NCBI GenBank assembly: GCA_020853255.1
Contig: JADYZI010000043.1
Coordinates: forward strand, 1 to 7,495
Length of the DNA stretch: 7,495 nt
From: Acidobacteriota bacterium
GTDB lineage: Bacteria > Acidobacteriota > Blastocatellia > Pyrinomonadales > Pyrinomonadaceae
Direction of reading: 5' to 3'
Shown: piece by piece, positions 5,236-7,495 of the stretch
Numbering within the stretch: position 1 is the stretch's first letter
Layout of the letters: each line of letters begins with the position of its first letter
Notes under the pieces: generated by a model
What the model was told of the DNA's origin: nothing
What the model saw: only the letters and a program-made list of their open reading frames with translations
The model's database searches: none
Position numbers and translations under genes: made by a program

Positions 5236-5421
5236 ATGACAAACGAAAGAGTCTATCCGATGAGTTTTGCGAGCGTTTATCCGCATTACGCTACGAAAGT
5301 GGAGTCGAAGAGCCGGACTAAGGATGAGTTGCACCTAGAGCAACCGCCAGATCACAGGTTTCTGCACGTTCAGCGACTAGGACGAGGCTTTCGAATACGA
5401 CAGCGTGACCAAAGCCGCTGA
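5236..5421 (+). pseudogene. Truncated DUF2200-family remnant
   Basis: The first 32 or so residues (RVYPMSFASVYPHYATKVE then SRTKDEL) match my memory of the opening of DUF2200 proteins, which continue with an IIRWLTGY-like helix to about 115-120 residues. Here the sequence turns into an unrelated, His/Arg-rich tail and stops at 61 residues. A trace of the missing motif (ITGF) may survive one frame over near 5350. No ribosome binding site is visible before the ATG. DUF2200 has no established function. It is probably a dead fragment left by deletion or frameshift. The match is from memory. Confidence 0.55.
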
Positions 5422-5438
5422 ATAACCGAGTTGCCCAC

Positions 5439-5465
5439 TTGTTCGAGCCAAGACGCTTTTATAAG
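5439..5465 (+). promoter_or_regulatory. Weak candidate promoter for the TPR gene
   Basis: TTGTTC (5439-5444) and TATAAG (5460-5465) are 15 bases apart, shorter than the preferred 17. They lie 64 bases before the chosen ATG at 5530, a sensible distance. No operator or other regulatory motif is visible nearby. Confidence 0.25.
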
Positions 5466-5529
5466 ATGTCCATACTTCGCCCTAACGAAATTTTACAAGC
5501 CGTTTTACCAAGCGAGTACAAGAACAAAT

Positions 5530-7488
5530 ATGAGGATCGGATCAATTATATTGGCTTTTTTGCTTTTGATCGTTTCGGCTGCCGCGCAATCGCCAAACGA
5601 TATCACATCTTTGCTGGAAAAAGGCGACACCGATGGTGCCTTGGCAAAGATAGACGCCGCGTTAAAGACCAAGCCGAACGATCAGAATCTATTGACGCAA
5701 AAGATCCGCGTTCTTGTTATCAAAAAACAATACGCCGAAACCGAATTACTTGCCGGTAGATTGCTCGCCCGTAACCCAAAGAATAAGATCGCTCTAAATG
5801 CCCGCGGCGTTGCAAAACGCGACGGAAAAAAGGATCACGCAGGTGCTCTTGCCGATTTTGACAAGGCTCTTGCTATCGATGCCGAGTATCCGCAAGCTTC
5901 ATACAATCGGGCATTAACGCTCTTTTACGGAAATCTGGGCAAGAAGAGCGAGGCATTGGACGCCTTTTCCTATGCGATAGAGATCAATCCGGAAAATGCA
6001 ACAGCACGTTCTCTACGCGGCCGTCTGTACAATGAATTCGGCAGATACAAACTCGCGCTTCTTGATCTCAACAGAGCTCTGTCGATCAATAAGGCTCTAC
6101 CGGTCCATGCAGACCGTGCCTACGCCGGACTTTTGCTTTATGTTACCGGCGAAAGATCGCTGCTGCCGGAAGTCGCGAAAGATGTAGATGTCGCTTTGCA
6201 GGCCGATTCGTCAAACGGGACAGCACTTGCGATCCGAGCCCTTGTCAAAGTTACGAGCAGCGATAACGTAGGGGCTGTGGCAGACGCGCAAAAGGCATTG
6301 CAGATCGACGCGAACAATTACCTTGCGCACATCGCAAATGGCTACGTTAAAGATTCGAACAAAGACATCGTCGGAGCTTTCAACGATTTCGAAGCTGCTT
6401 TCAAAATAGTGCCGAACAATATTTGGGCCAGGGAGGAATATCTTAAAGCGGCTGAACGAGCGAAAGAAACATACCCGAAAGCAGAAGCCGCCTATCGCGA
6501 ACAGTTTGCCCGAAAGATCAAGAATAGCCGCGATAAAGTCGAACTTTTGAAACTCGCCCTCGAGGATGAACCTTGGGATTACGAAGCCTATAGCAGACTT
6601 GATAACACGTGGACAGACCTTTATCGATTGCTGCGCAAGACTGACGAGAAAGCCCTCAATCCACCTGAACAGGCGGCTGAAATGAAGGCGATCAGAAATT
6701 ACTGGTACGGCCTCCATGCGACAATGCCGAAGAATGTTTGCGTCGCGTTGACCAAATACAGTTATTTTGACCTCGACGAAAATGGCTTTTATAGCGATGC
6801 CAGAAAAAAAACCGACCGTACGAAATTGAATTACCTTGAAGGCGAACTCGCAAATTTCGACGGCACGAACGGAGCCGAATGTGCCGCACGCATCGCCCTA
6901 TCCATAGCCGAGATCTATCAGACGCCTTATTCGCCTGAAAAGAATTTTGATCTTGCAAAACAGTTTGCCGAACGGTCAAAGCAGATAAAATCCGACCTCA
7001 AAAACGACCCGAACATCATTTCGGGTGCCGGTTCGAACGCCGAAGAATCGCTCAAGAACACAGAATATTGGAAGATTCAGGACGATGCCTGGAAAAAAGA
7101 CCTTGAGCGAATGAAGCAGAGCGGGACATCGTCTGCCGAAGGTTCCACAGGCCGTCGGCGAAGCGGCATCGATCCCGCTAAAGAAAAGGCCGCGATTAGC
7201 GCCTATGAACGTGTGCACCCGCAGATCGAACGCCTCGCCGAACAGGTCATCAGCGCGGCCGGCAAAGTTCAGAGCGGCGGTTCGTTGTCTTTTACATTCC
7301 GAGGCACAAGACAACGCATAACCAATCTTCAGCGCCAAATGGTCGATATGTATTACAAGTTCATTGCGGTGCACGGCCCGAATTTACCGGATTCACTCCT
7401 CAACCATCTCCGATCGGATGTTCGCCGCGTAGGCAACCTCCGTAACGACCTCGTGTCGGGCGAAGTTTACTCCGGCCAAGACTGGTGA
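5530..7488 (+). CDS. Exported TPR-repeat protein of unknown function
   Basis: 652 residues from the ATG at 5530. I chose this start because it opens a textbook signal peptide (MRIGSIILAFLLLIVSAAAQ, cleavage likely near residue 19-20). A TTG start at 5431 would place 33 non-signal residues in front. The mature N-terminal half is a run of tetratricopeptide repeats, roughly residues 24-300, for example GDTDGALAKIDAALKTKPND, GALADFDKALAIDAEYP and GAFNDFEAAFKIVPNN. These give a superhelical protein-binding surface in the periplasm. Residues about 300-560 are helical, charged and unrecognised. A Ser/Thr/Gly linker (SGTSSAEGSTGRRRSG) then leads to a C-terminal helical domain of about 100 residues. 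There is no membrane anchor or lipobox. The ribosome binding site is weak. The frame is intact despite an A8 run (6804-6811). It appears separate from the small-gene operon. Confidence 0.85.
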   Translation: MRIGSIILAFLLLIVSAAAQSPNDITSLLEKGDTDGALAKIDAALKTKPNDQNLLTQKIRVLVIKKQYAETELLAGRLLARNPKNKIALNARGVAKRDGKKDHAGALADFDKALAIDAEYPQASYNRALTLFYGNLGKKSEALDAFSYAIEINPENATARSLRGRLYNEFGRYKLALLDLNRALSINKALPVHADRAYAGLLLYVTGERSLLPEVAKDVDVALQADSSNGTALAIRALVKVTSSDNVGAVADAQKALQIDANNYLAHIANGYVKDSNKDIVGAFNDFEAAFKIVPNNIWAREEYLKAAERAKETYPKAEAAYREQFARKIKNSRDKVELLKLALEDEPWDYEAYSRLDNTWTDLYRLLRKTDEKALNPPEQAAEMKAIRNYWYGLHATMPKNVCVALTKYSYFDLDENGFYSDARKKTDRTKLNYLEGELANFDGTNGAECAARIALSIAEIYQTPYSPEKNFDLAKQFAERSKQIKSDLKNDPNIISGAGSNAEESLKNTEYWKIQDDAWKKDLERMKQSGTSSAEGSTGRRRSGIDPAKEKAAISAYERVHPQIERLAEQVISAAGKVQSGGSLSFTFRGTRQRITNLQRQMVDMYYKFIAVHGPNLPDSLLNHLRSDVRRVGNLRNDLVSGEVYSGQDW

Positions 7489-7495
7489 GGCCGTC

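Noticed and set aside
5431..5529. TTG start adding 33 residues to the TPR protein
   Set aside because: It would bury a clear signal peptide that begins at the ATG at 5530.
6211..6717. Antisense frame of 168 codons within the TPR gene
   Set aside because: It is opposite an intact, well-supported gene and has no ribosome binding site or recognisable motif.

Overview
The window looks like a piece of a bacterial chromosome of moderate GC. The best guess is Acidobacteriota, class Blastocatellia or a relative, resting on remembered resemblance of the TPR protein, the small zinc-ribbon proteins and the fibronectin-like remnant to proteins of that group. No marker gene settles it. Two large intact genes flank an accessory stretch of small, often damaged genes.

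Left edge (1-1787, +): the 3' end of a GltD-type FAD/NAD(P)H oxidoreductase fused to two C-terminal 4Fe-4S clusters. Its reading frame is open to the window edge, so its start lies outside. It carries an in-frame segment of about 45 residues (735-869) that family members, as I know them, lack.

Middle left (1821-3029, -): three overlapping reading frames, convergent with the first gene. Read together they give a coiled-coil/helical region, one transmembrane helix and a C-terminal bacterial SH3-like domain. They look like one membrane protein split by two frame changes that restore the original frame.

Divergent intergenic region (3030-3432): a long imperfect inverted repeat (3072-3129) runs into about eight degenerate copies of a 21-bp direct repeat (3121-3289). 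A plausible plus-strand promoter and a Shine-Dalgarno site followed by eight T follow.

Middle right (3433-5159, +): a close-packed run of five small genes. In order these are an internally deleted fibronectin-like remnant, a zinc-ribbon membrane protein whose second membrane helix is in another frame, a small helical TPR-like protein, a 73-residue beta-sandwich-like protein, and a 55-residue protein matching the RanBP2-type zinc-finger spacing exactly. A decayed DUF2200 fragment follows (5236-5421).

Right edge (5530-7488, +): an exported TPR-repeat protein of 652 residues, complete and ending 7 bases before the window ends.

The flanking genes are intact while most middle genes show frame changes, deletions or truncation. 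This fits a local decaying accessory island better than general sequencing error, though error is not excluded. No CRISPR array, tRNA, rRNA, transposase or recombinase is visible.
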